Positions 54,408-63,223 of a stretch of 64,000 bases of DNA are shown here, one piece after another. The stretch's first letter is position 1; every line of letters starts with the position of its first letter. Position numbers and translations under genes: made by a program. The stretch comes from Prolixibacteraceae bacterium (lineage in GTDB: Bacteria > Bacteroidota > Bacteroidia > Bacteroidales > Prolixibacteraceae), in NCBI GenBank assembly GCA_003506435.1, contig DOAQ01000025.1:269315-333314 (forward strand). Reading direction: 5' to 3'. Below the pieces are notes generated by a model. That model did no database searches. It had not been told where the DNA came from and worked only from the letters and a program-made list of their open reading frames with translations.

Positions 54408-55358
54408 TCAAGATTGATCCAGTGTTTTAAAAAAGGACAAATCCCTTTTAATCTTTTTATATATTTCATCTGCTTCCATTTCCGGATGGAGAGACCCATT
54501 CTCTGCCCCTCCTAAATCATATTCGCAATGTACAGAGTAAGCTGCATGGATATTCAGGCGCTTAATTTCTTTGATGAATTTTCTGTAATTGACCATGCCT
54601 TCACCTAAAGGAATTATTTTTGTATTCCATTTTTCCGACTTATCTTTTTCCCATATAAAATCTTTAATGTCAATCGTCTTGATCCACGGAGATACCAATT
54701 CCAATCCCAGAGGCCATGAATAAACGCCTTCGGCGGTCGCGTGCATAATATCGTACTGTACACCAATATATTCAGGGTCCGAATCTTTCAATAAATAATG
54801 CAGGTCCCAAACCGGAGCTCCAACCATATTATAGGGACCTGAATGATTTTGTATACAGCCATGTATTTGGTATTTCCTGTTCAAACTTTCAAGGCTTTGA
54901 ATTGTGCGTTTATGCTTATCGAGGTTTTGATTGATACTTAGCGAGTGGTCGTACGTTAAACGCCCCATTCGATAATACCTGATACCCAATGAAGAAGCAG
55001 TCTCCAGAATATCTTCAGTAATCGGGTCATTAGCATCAACAATATCTGTGGCAATCATAGAAATGACTTTGCCAACTTTTTGCAATTCTTTTGAAACCTT
55101 GGGCAATTCATCTTTTACATTTTCGGGAATCACCTGTCCGTCCTTGCGAACAGGCAGGTCAACACCATCAAACCCCAGCTTTGCGATAATCTCAGCCAGT
55201 TGTTGATAATCAAGAAACTGGAGGCACTTTGAAAAGATACAAATCGTAGGACATGTTGAAACTTGTGGTGTTAGAGCCATAATATCAGGACTTACAGTTA
55301 TCCCTGCTACTACGACAAACCCGGTTTTGATAAAATTTCTTCTGGTAGAATTCATCAT
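54408..55358 (-). CDS. Tat-exported sugar phosphate isomerase/epimerase-like TIM-barrel protein (PUL B)
   Basis: 316 residues with twin-arginine leader (NSTRRNFIKTGFVVVAGI). TIM-barrel motifs of the AP-endonuclease-2 family: QQLAEIIAKLGFDGVDLPVR, GIRYYRMGRLTY, IHGCIQNHSGPYN (His ligand), YIGVQYDIMHATAEG and HAAYSVHCEYDLGGAENG (terminal His and Glu). Like the protein at 40330-41211 it is predicted to act outside the cytoplasm. First gene after the SusCD pair of PUL B, beyond a terminator-like hairpin at 55475-55522. Partner of the Gfo/Idh enzyme 18 bp downstream. Confidence 0.86.
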   Translation of the reverse strand: MMNSTRRNFIKTGFVVVAGITVSPDIMALTPQVSTCPTICIFSKCLQFLDYQQLAEIIAKLGFDGVDLPVRKDGQVIPENVKDELPKVSKELQKVGKVISMIATDIVDANDPITEDILETASSLGIRYYRMGRLTYDHSLSINQNLDKHKRTIQSLESLNRKYQIHGCIQNHSGPYNMVGAPVWDLHYLLKDSDPEYIGVQYDIMHATAEGVYSWPLGLELVSPWIKTIDIKDFIWEKDKSEKWNTKIIPLGEGMVNYRKFIKEIKRLNIHAAYSVHCEYDLGGAENGSLHPEMEADEIYKKIKRDLSFFKTLDQS

Positions 55359-55474
55359 TCAAAATATTTTATTGCACAAAAGGCATTTTTTGTAGTATTT
55401 AAAGCACATATCTTTTCTGGTTCACATATTCAGCAATATAAGGATGTGATTTTGGTATATTAACCTAAAAAATA

Positions 55475-55522
55475 AAGGCAGGAGAAGAGCAATAAATTAC
55501 ATTATTTTCTTCTCCCTGCCTT
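55475..55522 (-). terminator. Terminator-like hairpin after susCD of PUL B
   Basis: AAGGCAGGAGAAGA pairs with TCTTCTCCCTGCCTT (one bulge). On the minus strand the stem is followed by TATTTTTTA, an intrinsic-terminator pattern. It would partly uncouple susCD from the downstream oxidoreductase and fusion genes. The inter-operon spacer shows nothing else. Confidence 0.7.
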
Positions 55523-55543
55523 ACTTATTCTAATTCAGTGTTA

Positions 55544-57043
55544 TTAATTATAACCTGGATTTTGAGGCATTAAATTTGGGTTACGGTCTAATTCATCCTG
55601 TGGCAATGCTAACAGGTAATCTTTTGAAGAAGTGAAGTTTGAGTGAGGTTCAATTGAATTCGCTCCTTTAAAAACCTGATCGCCCAACTGACGACGTTTA
55701 ATATCGTACCAACGCTTGCACTCAAGAGGAAATTCCATCAACCTTTCCTTCAATACAGCATTGATAAAATCAGTTTTTGACATACCTGTTTGAAGGTTGG
55801 CAGGAACAGTTCCTCCAAAACGGGCACGTTCCCTGACTTTATTGATGTATTCATAGGCCTTTGCGGTAGGCCCATTATTGACTTCTGCCAGTGCTTCTGC
55901 AGCAATCAGGTAGACTTCTGCAAACCGGAAGATTGGCCAATTTGCCGAGGTGTAGCTACCATCACTTGAAGCTTTAGCACCCGGATACAGACAAAATTTT
56001 CCAAAATGAATACGAGGAATTGGCCAATTTGTATAAGGGGTCATTACGCCCTTAACCAGTGTTTCTGTAACAAAGGTTGTCGCCATTCGGTGATCGCCTG
56101 TTTCGTATAAATTATATAAACCAGAGGAAGGGACGACAACACTCCATCCGTTCATTTTTGCACCAGAGACACCAGTCATTGGTCCCCAAAAATTATAAGA
56201 TTTAGAATACCCGCCTTGAAAGTCAACCGTCCAGATATGTTCCGTCTGATCCCCGTTATCGCCTTTCCAGAGCTCAGTAAAATCACTTACAAACGAATAG
56301 CCATAAGTAGGAGCATTGTTGATAACATCTTCTGCATACTGAGCAGCTTTATCGTACTGCCCAAGCGTTAAGTAAATTGATGCCAGTAACGTTTTGGCTG
56401 AACCTTTGGTGGGACGGCAGCGAATGTTGTTTGGATATTTATCCGGCAAGTTTTCGGCCGCGAACTCACAATCGGCAATCATATTCTGATATACTTCAGC
56501 AGCCGGAGTTTTGGAAATATTTGCGACTGAAGTTGGTTCGGTCACAAAATTTGCGATATAGGGTATGTCTCCAAATAATTGTACCAGATAATAATAGCAA
56601 AGTGCTTTTAAAACCATTGCTTCGGCCTTTAACTGTTTTGCTTTGGCCCCATCTTTATTTGGAATAGATTCAGCTCCAACCAGAGCAGCATTTGCAATTC
56701 CAATTGACTTATATAATTCCGGCCAGATTGCATTTGTCAAGCCATTATTTGCATCCGAGTTAAAGCTATTCATCTGTATCCGTGCTGCAGCAGTACCAAG
56801 GTCGCCAATATCGCATGCGTCACCCAATAATATCATAGTTAATGGCAGTGCACGGCCAAATAAAGGCTCCCTGGCAAACCTTGAATATACGCCTAATACC
56901 GCAGCCTCCACTTCTGTTTCGGTTTGGAAATAAGATTCCGGGGCTAATACGCCAATCGGATGTTCTTCAAGATCATTGCAGGATGCGATACTAAAAGTTA
57001 AAGCAAAAACTGCTATAATTCTATATAAAATATTCCTTTCCAT
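55544..57043 (-). CDS. SusD/RagB-family lipoprotein (PUL B)
   Basis: 499 residues with a lipoprotein leader (IIAVFALTFSIASC). SusD features: HPIGVLAPESYFQTETEVEA, LKAEAMVLKALCYYYLVQLFG, RPTKGSAKTLLASIYLTLGQ, FRFAEVYLIAAEALAEV and a terminal LPQDELDRNPNLMPQNPGYN, which is the classic RagB/SusD C-terminus. It binds glycan on the cell surface and cooperates with the SusC homolog encoded 20 bp upstream. No additional surface glycan-binding lipoprotein follows, unlike PUL A. Confidence 0.97.
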   Translation of the reverse strand: MERNILYRIIAVFALTFSIASCNDLEEHPIGVLAPESYFQTETEVEAAVLGVYSRFAREPLFGRALPLTMILLGDACDIGDLGTAAARIQMNSFNSDANNGLTNAIWPELYKSIGIANAALVGAESIPNKDGAKAKQLKAEAMVLKALCYYYLVQLFGDIPYIANFVTEPTSVANISKTPAAEVYQNMIADCEFAAENLPDKYPNNIRCRPTKGSAKTLLASIYLTLGQYDKAAQYAEDVINNAPTYGYSFVSDFTELWKGDNGDQTEHIWTVDFQGGYSKSYNFWGPMTGVSGAKMNGWSVVVPSSGLYNLYETGDHRMATTFVTETLVKGVMTPYTNWPIPRIHFGKFCLYPGAKASSDGSYTSANWPIFRFAEVYLIAAEALAEVNNGPTAKAYEYINKVRERARFGGTVPANLQTGMSKTDFINAVLKERLMEFPLECKRWYDIKRRQLGDQVFKGANSIEPHSNFTSSKDYLLALPQDELDRNPNLMPQNPGYN

Positions 57044-57063
57044 TTCTGTTTAATTTAGCATGA

Positions 57064-60000
57064 TTAAAAAGCAAGATTAAGCCCAAAAGTTACCGACCTT
57101 GTACTGGGGTATGAGCCATAATCCAATCCCAGACGAGTATTACCATCATTGTAGCTGACATCAGGATTATAGCCGGTATATTTTGTAATAGTCCACAGGT
57201 TTTGCCCGCTAACATAAATACGCAATTTTTCGACACCTATCTTCCCACTAATATTCTTTGGTACGTTGTATCCTAATGACATATTTTTTAAACGAGTATA
57301 AGAACCATCCTCTACCCACCGTGAAGATGTAATTGAGCTATACGTGGCTGCTTTAGGTATGTCGGTATCTGTATGAGTAGGGGTCCATCGGTTCAGTACG
57401 GTTGCCATTTGGTTTTCTTTTCCATTACACCATTCCAGTTCCATACGAGTAAAATTCATGATGTCGTTTCCAACTACTCCCTGAAAAAAGATATTTAAGT
57501 CGAAATTTTTATACCGCAAAGTATTGTTCAATCCAAAAATAAAATCAGGGTGTGGATTGCCTATGATAGTGCGATCGCTGCTATTGACGACGCCATCGGG
57601 TTCCATAACCAGATTATTCTCGGCATCACGACCCGCTATATCCCTGTAAATTGGGGCTCCGGTCTCTTTATTAACACCATCATAAATATATCCGTAGAAT
57701 GAACCAACCGGAGAACCTTCGGTAAGTATGTTGGTTTCATCGCCAACAATATGGCCTGGCCTCCATTTTTCTATCACATCGCCTGAAGGGAGTACTAAAA
57801 TCTTATTCCGGTTAAACGAAAGATTGAAATCGGTTGACCAAATGAATTCGTTTTTCTTTAGGTTAACCGTATTCAAACTAAACTCGAATCCTTTATTCTC
57901 AACAGATCCAATATTCTTGAGGGTTGTATAATACCCTGAATACTCGGGAAGAGGAACCTCATAAAGCAAATCTTCTGTTTTCTTGTAGTAATAATCCGCG
58001 GTTAAACTTACCCGCCCGTTCCATAAGCCAATATCAAGGCCTATATCTGTTTGTTTTGTACTTTCCCATGACAAGTCGGCATTTGCAACTGTATTTGGAA
58101 TCACTGCACTAACAAAGACTTCATTAATTATCGCTTGCGTAGCGACAAAGGTTGCCAGTGATCTGTATATCCCTATCTCGGTATTGCCTGTTACACCATA
58201 ACTTGCTCTGAATTTCAACTGACTGATATCGGTCAGTGACTGCATAAAAGGTTCTTGCATAATATTCCATGCAAAAGCACCAGATGGAAAAAATCCCCAT
58301 TTATTGTTTTCCCCAAATCTTGAAGATCCATCGTATCTTCCAGTAAAGGTGAATAAATACCTGTTCTTTAGATTATAATTTGCCCGGCCAAAATACGATG
58401 CTAATTTCCATTCGGTTAAATCTGAATAACCTATTTGCGGAGAAGAGCCTCCATCCAGATTCCAGAAAAGAAAAGAATCAGTAATGAAATTTTGAGTTCT
58501 GGTAGTCCAGTATTCGCCTCTGTTCGATGTGTAAGAACAACCTGCCAATAGGGTCAACTTGTGTATTTCATTAAATGTTTTGTTATAAGAAAGGTAGTTT
58601 TCATTTGAGATTAAAGTTGATTTAGTGGCACCGATAGCAGCATTGCCACCTACACTTTTCCCGTCAACAAGCGTTTTAGGGACATAAGATCCATCCCTGC
58701 TATTGCCGGTCCGCACATCTAAAGTTGACTTAAGCACCAACCCGTCCAGAAGCGTCAAATCGACATAACCAGTTCCCTGAAACATGTCATCGACCGATTC
58801 ACTAACATTTTCCATTGCATTTGCATACGGATTATCATACGGATCACCATAAGGCGACACCGTGTAGGAACCATCTGCATTATAAATTCCGATTGTAGGT
58901 GTAATGGTTAAAGCTCCAGAAATTACGTTATATTGCTCCTGGCTTTTAATACCGTTTTGCAGTGTTCTCCGGTAAAACATCTTTGTGCCGATCTTTAAGT
59001 TTTTCCCGGCATCAAAATCAAGGTTAATTAAACCTGTGTAACGTTTGTAATCCGAATTGATCACTATCCCATCCTGATCGTAATAACCTAAAGAAGTATA
59101 AAACCTAAAATTTTCTCTACCACCTGATGCTGATACCTGATGATTCTGGATGCTTCCTGTCCTGAATATAACATCCTGCCAATTAGTGCCTTCTCCTAAA
59201 CTTGAAGGATTAGCAAACGGGGCAGTACTTCCTGTGTTAATACGGGCTTCATTGATATACTCTGCAAACTCAGTGGCATTTAGCACATTAATTGTTTTTG
59301 AAACCATGTCAAAACTATACGATGAGTTAAGTTCAATCTTGGTATCGCCCGTTTTCCCTGATTTGGTAGTAATCAAAACAACCCCATTGGCGCCACGCGA
59401 ACCGTAAATTGCTGTAGCTGAAGCATCTTTCAAAATTTCAATTGATTCAATATCTTCAGGAGGAGGTACAGATCCACCGGCAAAACCGTCAATTACGTAA
59501 AGAGGGGCACTACTTGCATTAATTGAAGTTCCTCCACGTATTCGGATGCGAATATCACCCCCTGGTTCACTGCCATTTCTGGAGGTAATCTGAACCCCTG
59601 TTGCCCGACCCTGTAATGCCTGATCAATTCCAGCAGAAGGAAAAGCAGTTAAGTCATCTGATGAAACAGACGTAATTGAACCTGTCAAATCGCTTTTTTT
59701 CATGGTTCCATAACCAATGGCAACTACTTCTTCAATACCTATAACCTCTTCAATCATCGTAACATTGATGACAGATTTACCGGAAACGGAGAATTCTACC
59801 GTTTTCATCCCCACGAATGAAAACACAAGTGTGGCATCACCAGGCACATTTGATAACGAGAAATTACCCTCGAAATCAGTAATAGTTCCATTTGTGACAC
59901 CTTTCACCACCACCGAAACGCCAGGGAGCGACTGCCCCGCCGAATCGGAGACTTTTCCGGTAACCGTAATTTTCGACTGTCCGCTAACCACCTGATTTTG

Positions 60001-60369
60001 ATTTTCCCTGCTGGTTAAAACAATCTGACGGTTCTGAATAGAAAAATCGATGCCTGTTGATTCCAGCAACTGGCTTAACAACTGTTCTATCTTCTGGTCT
60101 TTAGCCTGGATATTGACTAACTGATCAACATCCACATAATCCTGATTGTAGAGGAAATAATAGTCGCTCTGGTTTTCAATCTCATTTAGAACGCTTTCCA
60201 GCTTCGTTCTTTCAAAATTCATTGAAAACTTCGCTTGCTGCGAATACGAGTCGACAGCAAATACCTGAATGATTCCAAGGCAAAAGAAAAATAAACTCCA
60301 TCTGATCATACGTAGTGCTTTTTTAAGGGCCTGCCATGGCAGTTCCCCTTGTTCTCGTTTTTTTTTCAT
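57064..60369 (-). CDS. SusC/RagA TonB-dependent transporter with STN domain (PUL B)
   Basis: 1101 residues. Signal or anchor (SLFFFCLGIIQVFAVDSYSQ), STN domain (about 55-120: LESVLNEIENQSDYYFLYNQ), carboxypeptidase-regulatory-like domain (about 135-215: GKVSDSAGQSLPGVSVVVKG), plug (about 215-330: MKKSDLTGSITSVSSDDLT, EILKDASATAIYGSRGANGV) and barrel ending SVTFGLNLAF. The STN domain implies trans-envelope signalling to the FecR and ECF proteins encoded upstream. The ATG at 60369 is preceded by an AT-rich leader that holds a plus-strand hairpin. Confidence 0.97.
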   Translation of the reverse strand: MKKKREQGELPWQALKKALRMIRWSLFFFCLGIIQVFAVDSYSQQAKFSMNFERTKLESVLNEIENQSDYYFLYNQDYVDVDQLVNIQAKDQKIEQLLSQLLESTGIDFSIQNRQIVLTSRENQNQVVSGQSKITVTGKVSDSAGQSLPGVSVVVKGVTNGTITDFEGNFSLSNVPGDATLVFSFVGMKTVEFSVSGKSVINVTMIEEVIGIEEVVAIGYGTMKKSDLTGSITSVSSDDLTAFPSAGIDQALQGRATGVQITSRNGSEPGGDIRIRIRGGTSINASSAPLYVIDGFAGGSVPPPEDIESIEILKDASATAIYGSRGANGVVLITTKSGKTGDTKIELNSSYSFDMVSKTINVLNATEFAEYINEARINTGSTAPFANPSSLGEGTNWQDVIFRTGSIQNHQVSASGGRENFRFYTSLGYYDQDGIVINSDYKRYTGLINLDFDAGKNLKIGTKMFYRRTLQNGIKSQEQYNVISGALTITPTIGIYNADGSYTVSPYGDPYDNPYANAMENVSESVDDMFQGTGYVDLTLLDGLVLKSTLDVRTGNSRDGSYVPKTLVDGKSVGGNAAIGATKSTLISNENYLSYNKTFNEIHKLTLLAGCSYTSNRGEYWTTRTQNFITDSFLFWNLDGGSSPQIGYSDLTEWKLASYFGRANYNLKNRYLFTFTGRYDGSSRFGENNKWGFFPSGAFAWNIMQEPFMQSLTDISQLKFRASYGVTGNTEIGIYRSLATFVATQAIINEVFVSAVIPNTVANADLSWESTKQTDIGLDIGLWNGRVSLTADYYYKKTEDLLYEVPLPEYSGYYTTLKNIGSVENKGFEFSLNTVNLKKNEFIWSTDFNLSFNRNKILVLPSGDVIEKWRPGHIVGDETNILTEGSPVGSFYGYIYDGVNKETGAPIYRDIAGRDAENNLVMEPDGVVNSSDRTIIGNPHPDFIFGLNNTLRYKNFDLNIFFQGVVGNDIMNFTRMELEWCNGKENQMATVLNRWTPTHTDTDIPKAATYSSITSSRWVEDGSYTRLKNMSLGYNVPKNISGKIGVEKLRIYVSGQNLWTITKYTGYNPDVSYNDGNTRLGLDYGSYPSTRSVTFGLNLAF

Positions 60370-60388
60370 AAATTTACGTTTGTAATGT

Positions 60389-60462
60389 TATTAAAAATGT
60401 TCACTGCATTTTGCTATGCATTACCTGTCAGGAAAGTGGTCGCAACACTTTCCTGATTTTAT
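60389..60462 (+). ncRNA. Candidate antisense sRNA over the susC leader (PUL B)
   Basis: The plus strand carries TACGTTTG (60375-60382), an exact match to the -7 consensus TAnnTTTG, just past the susC start codon. About 45 bp later there is a perfect hairpin with a T-run. The predicted transcript of about 70 nt is antisense to the susC leader. This repeats the arrangement at 35648-35709. Confidence 0.45.
60428..60462 (+). terminator. Perfect plus-strand terminator hairpin in the FecR-SusC gap (PUL B)
   Basis: TCAGGAAAGTG (60428-60438) and CACTTTCCTGA (60446-60456) form an 11-bp perfect stem with a seven-base loop, followed on the plus strand by TTTTATTTT. On the minus strand the trailing bases are CAGGTAATG, so it does not serve the fecR transcript. 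Confidence 0.75.
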
Positions 60463-60463
60463 T

Positions 60464-61504
60464 TTAAAGCTGTTTTTTCAACCTTACTTCAATAATTTTA
60501 TTCTCAAACTTGCCGTCTTTATTGATCTTTCTTTCTTTTATTTCGTATTCGACAGGCGCTGTCAACGAAATCAACCGGAGTACTTCTTCCAGGGGTTCAC
60601 CGCCAAATGTTGCCCGGTAACGAAAACTCTGCACTTCAGCATCAACAATATCGAATTTTACATTGTACCAACGGCCAACACGGTTCATTACCTCGCCCAA
60701 TGGTTCGTTTCGGAAAACCAACAGCCCGTCTTTCCACGATGTCAGATAACTGGCATCAACGGTTGTGATTTTACCGCTCCGGTTTTCTTTATTATAAAAA
60801 AAACCTTCGTTCGGGTTCAATGTTTCAACAAATGAATTGTCTTTCCCAAGTAACTGTACTTTCCCTTCTTCCAAAACAACTTCTACTGAATTCTCTTCTG
60901 CCATTGAAACGACACTGAATTTTGTCCCGAGTACTTTTACATCCATAACCTCCGTTTGAACTACAAAAGGAGATGAGGCATCGTGATGAACATTAAAATA
61001 AGCCTCACCTTCGAGTACCAACTGGCGGTCTTTTTGAAAATTGGCCTTGTATTTTAACCGGGCATCGCCGTTCAGGCTAACTTTTGTCCCATCGGGTAAA
61101 TCAAAATGGGTTCGCATACCGGCCGGTGAAACAATTTCAACCCATGAGGAGGTGTCAGACAAATTAAAAGTCTGGTTTAAAAGGCTAAATGCAGAATAAA
61201 TCAGCAAAGGCAACAGCAAAACTGCCGCAATACGGGCGTAAACGCTGATAAACCGTTGGCGGAACCCAATCGTATTCTTTTCGGCAAGTATCTTTTCTTT
61301 CAGCTTATTAAAAACTGCGGATAAGTCTTTTTCTGCATGGTTTTCGTTTAACCCGAACTCTTCCCAGTGGCTGTCAATCACTGATTTTATATCGCTGTGA
61401 TATCTGAAATCCTGAAACCATTGGACAATTCGTTTTAAATCGCGGAAAGAATATTGTCCTTTTGTGTAATTCCGGATCAAGGCCGGATCAACTTTTTCTT
61501 TCAT
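60464..61504 (-). CDS. FecR-family anti-sigma factor (PUL B)
   Basis: 346 residues. N-terminal cytoplasmic helices (about 1-100), a membrane segment (about 107-127: YARIAAVLLLPLLIYSAFSL), the FecR domain (about 140-230) with FDLPDGTKVSLNGDARLKY and LEGEAYFNVHHDASSPFVVQ, and a C-terminal DUF4974-type domain (about 265-335, LGEVMNRVGRWYNVKFDIV). It links the SusC STN domain at 57064-60369 to the ECF sigma factor encoded 76 bp upstream. Stop and T-run of the neighbouring plus-strand hairpin are only a few bases apart. Confidence 0.95.
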   Translation of the reverse strand: MKEKVDPALIRNYTKGQYSFRDLKRIVQWFQDFRYHSDIKSVIDSHWEEFGLNENHAEKDLSAVFNKLKEKILAEKNTIGFRQRFISVYARIAAVLLLPLLIYSAFSLLNQTFNLSDTSSWVEIVSPAGMRTHFDLPDGTKVSLNGDARLKYKANFQKDRQLVLEGEAYFNVHHDASSPFVVQTEVMDVKVLGTKFSVVSMAEENSVEVVLEEGKVQLLGKDNSFVETLNPNEGFFYNKENRSGKITTVDASYLTSWKDGLLVFRNEPLGEVMNRVGRWYNVKFDIVDAEVQSFRYRATFGGEPLEEVLRLISLTAPVEYEIKERKINKDGKFENKIIEVRLKKQL

Positions 61505-61580
61505 AGGGTTCGCTTTATCGTCTGATTCAACTATTATATCCGGCGAAAAGAAAAAGTCCTATTGGAATTTTGATTTTTTT

Positions 61581-62171
61581 TCAGGAAACAAACAAAAAAT
61601 AAAACAACAGGGAGGAAACATCGTTGTCGTCAAACGATTTCTTCAAATAGTTCATCGCTTCGGTGATCTGATTTTTAACAGTTTTGGGCGATATCCCCAT
61701 TTCATCGGCTATTTCACCAATCGATTTTCCTTCTTTTTTACGTTTCAGGAATATTTCTTTTCGCTTTTCAGGAAGGCGCCCTATCAGAAAATCGAGTTTT
61801 TGAAGCAGGGCCTCGAATTCAATGCGGGATTCCAGTTCCGGTTTCTCTTCGCTGATCCATTCAAACAATTCGTGTTTGTATTTGTCCTCCTTCATTTTTT
61901 TATTGAAGTTTTTCCGGATGGCATTGAAGGCAATAGTAAACAAATACGATTTGAATGATTTGTCGGTTTTCAGACTACCCCGTTTTTCCCAGATTTTCAG
62001 AAATACTTCCTGCACAATTTCCTCTGATTCGCTGTCTGATTTCAGGTAAGAAAAGGAAAAATGATACAACTTTTGACTATACAGATCAAATAATTGCTGA
62101 AAAGCAACCGGCGAGTTATTTCGTAGCAGAATAACCAGTTCCTGTTCGGTATAGCGATCGGTATCTTTCAT
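61581..62171 (-). CDS. ECF-type sigma-70 factor (PUL B)
   Basis: 196 residues from the ATG at 62171 (MKDTDRYTEQELVILLR), the only ATG at the start of this frame; the longer frame needs a TTG. Sigma region 2 (FQQLFDLYSQKLYHFSFSY, EEIVQEVFLKIWEKR) and region 4 (LPEKRKEIFLKRKKEGKSIGEIAD, ISPKTVKNQITEAMNYL). It belongs to the same FecI-like group as the PUL A sigma and should respond to glycan transport through FecR. It ends with the hydrophobic tail SSLLFYFLFVS, as in the other sigma. The 248 bp upstream contain no recognised element. Confidence 0.95.
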   Translation of the reverse strand: MKDTDRYTEQELVILLRNNSPVAFQQLFDLYSQKLYHFSFSYLKSDSESEEIVQEVFLKIWEKRGSLKTDKSFKSYLFTIAFNAIRKNFNKKMKEDKYKHELFEWISEEKPELESRIEFEALLQKLDFLIGRLPEKRKEIFLKRKKEGKSIGEIADEMGISPKTVKNQITEAMNYLKKSFDDNDVSSLLFYFLFVS

Positions 62172-62419
62172 TCTCCAAAAGTATGGAAAAATAGATGACC
62201 GCAAAAATAATCCGGTTCCGGGGGAAAAAGGAAACGCCCGAAAGTATTTCTATATTACCACGGTACAATTACAATTGTGTCCTTCGCTTTTTGTAAACTC
62301 TTGATGTTTACTTTGAGTTTTGGTAGCTTTGTGGCAGAAAATTAATAGCTACAAAAGTCACTAAAATCAACTATTTCACAAAGAAGACAGAGCTAATATA
62401 TTTACTGAACGCACATTAT

Positions 62420-63220
62420 TTAAAATGTCAATTCCAGGTCGGCATTTACCGGCAAATGGTCGGAAAAAGGCACCCGGGGTGTTTCGGTTGAAATAACTTT
62501 CCACTGCTTTTCAGGAAAGCAGAAAATGTAATCGATCTTTGATTTTGGATTATTGGCCGGAATTGTAAAGTCGGAATTTGTAACCTGCTTCCATGCCGCC
62601 ATTCCCTGGTTGATTTCCGGCGAATCGGGCGTTGCGTTAAAATCACCGCATACGATCATCGGATACGGATTGCCTTTCAGCGTTTCGTTCAATGCTTTTA
62701 CCTGCTCCTGACGAACCGATGATATTGTATAATCGAGGTGAGTGCATACAAAAGTCAGCAACTGACCGTTGGGCAGCTCAATGTTACTGAACAGCATAGC
62801 CCGTTGTTCTTTCGCGCCTTCGGGGAAAGGCAGCATGATCCGGCGTGTTTCCACAAACGGGAATTTGGAAAGAATGCCGATCCCATAATATCCACCCTCG
62901 TGAGGTATTGTTTTGGCATAGGCGGTCAGCATCCCGGTACGGAAGCCCAATTCGGTGATAAAATCTTTCCCGTTTTGATGTGGCGCCCGCGGACGGTGTG
63001 TTTTTACATCAACTTCCTGCAAAGCTACCATGTCGGGATTCTGACTTTTGATGAACCCGGCCAGCTCTTCCAGCGAGGCCAGTTCCCCGAAACGGAGGTT
63101 ATAACACAGTATTTTTAGTTTTACCGGTTCGTTACTTTTATTTTCCTGAGCTGTTGCACGTGGAATAAACAAAATAAAGTGAAGGGCTATAAGAAGAAAT
63201 AAGATATGTTTTGTTTTCAT
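62420..63220 (-). CDS. Endonuclease/exonuclease/phosphatase-family secreted enzyme
   Basis: 266 residues with signal peptide (ILFLLIALHFILFIPRATAQ). EEP-superfamily motifs: LKILCYNLRFGE, MVALQEVDVKTHR with the metal Glu, TFVCTHLDYTISSVRQEQ with the catalytic His, IVCGDFNATPDSPEI with Asp and Asn, and the terminal VPFSDHLPVNADLEL with the catalytic Asp-His. Secreted members may be nucleases, phosphodiesterases or sphingomyelinase-like phosphatases. The upstream lipoprotein gene ends 3 bp before its start codon, so the two are co-transcribed. Substrate unknown. Confidence 0.92.
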   Translation of the reverse strand: MKTKHILFLLIALHFILFIPRATAQENKSNEPVKLKILCYNLRFGELASLEELAGFIKSQNPDMVALQEVDVKTHRPRAPHQNGKDFITELGFRTGMLTAYAKTIPHEGGYYGIGILSKFPFVETRRIMLPFPEGAKEQRAMLFSNIELPNGQLLTFVCTHLDYTISSVRQEQVKALNETLKGNPYPMIVCGDFNATPDSPEINQGMAAWKQVTNSDFTIPANNPKSKIDYIFCFPEKQWKVISTETPRVPFSDHLPVNADLELTF

Positions 63221-63223
63221 CGG

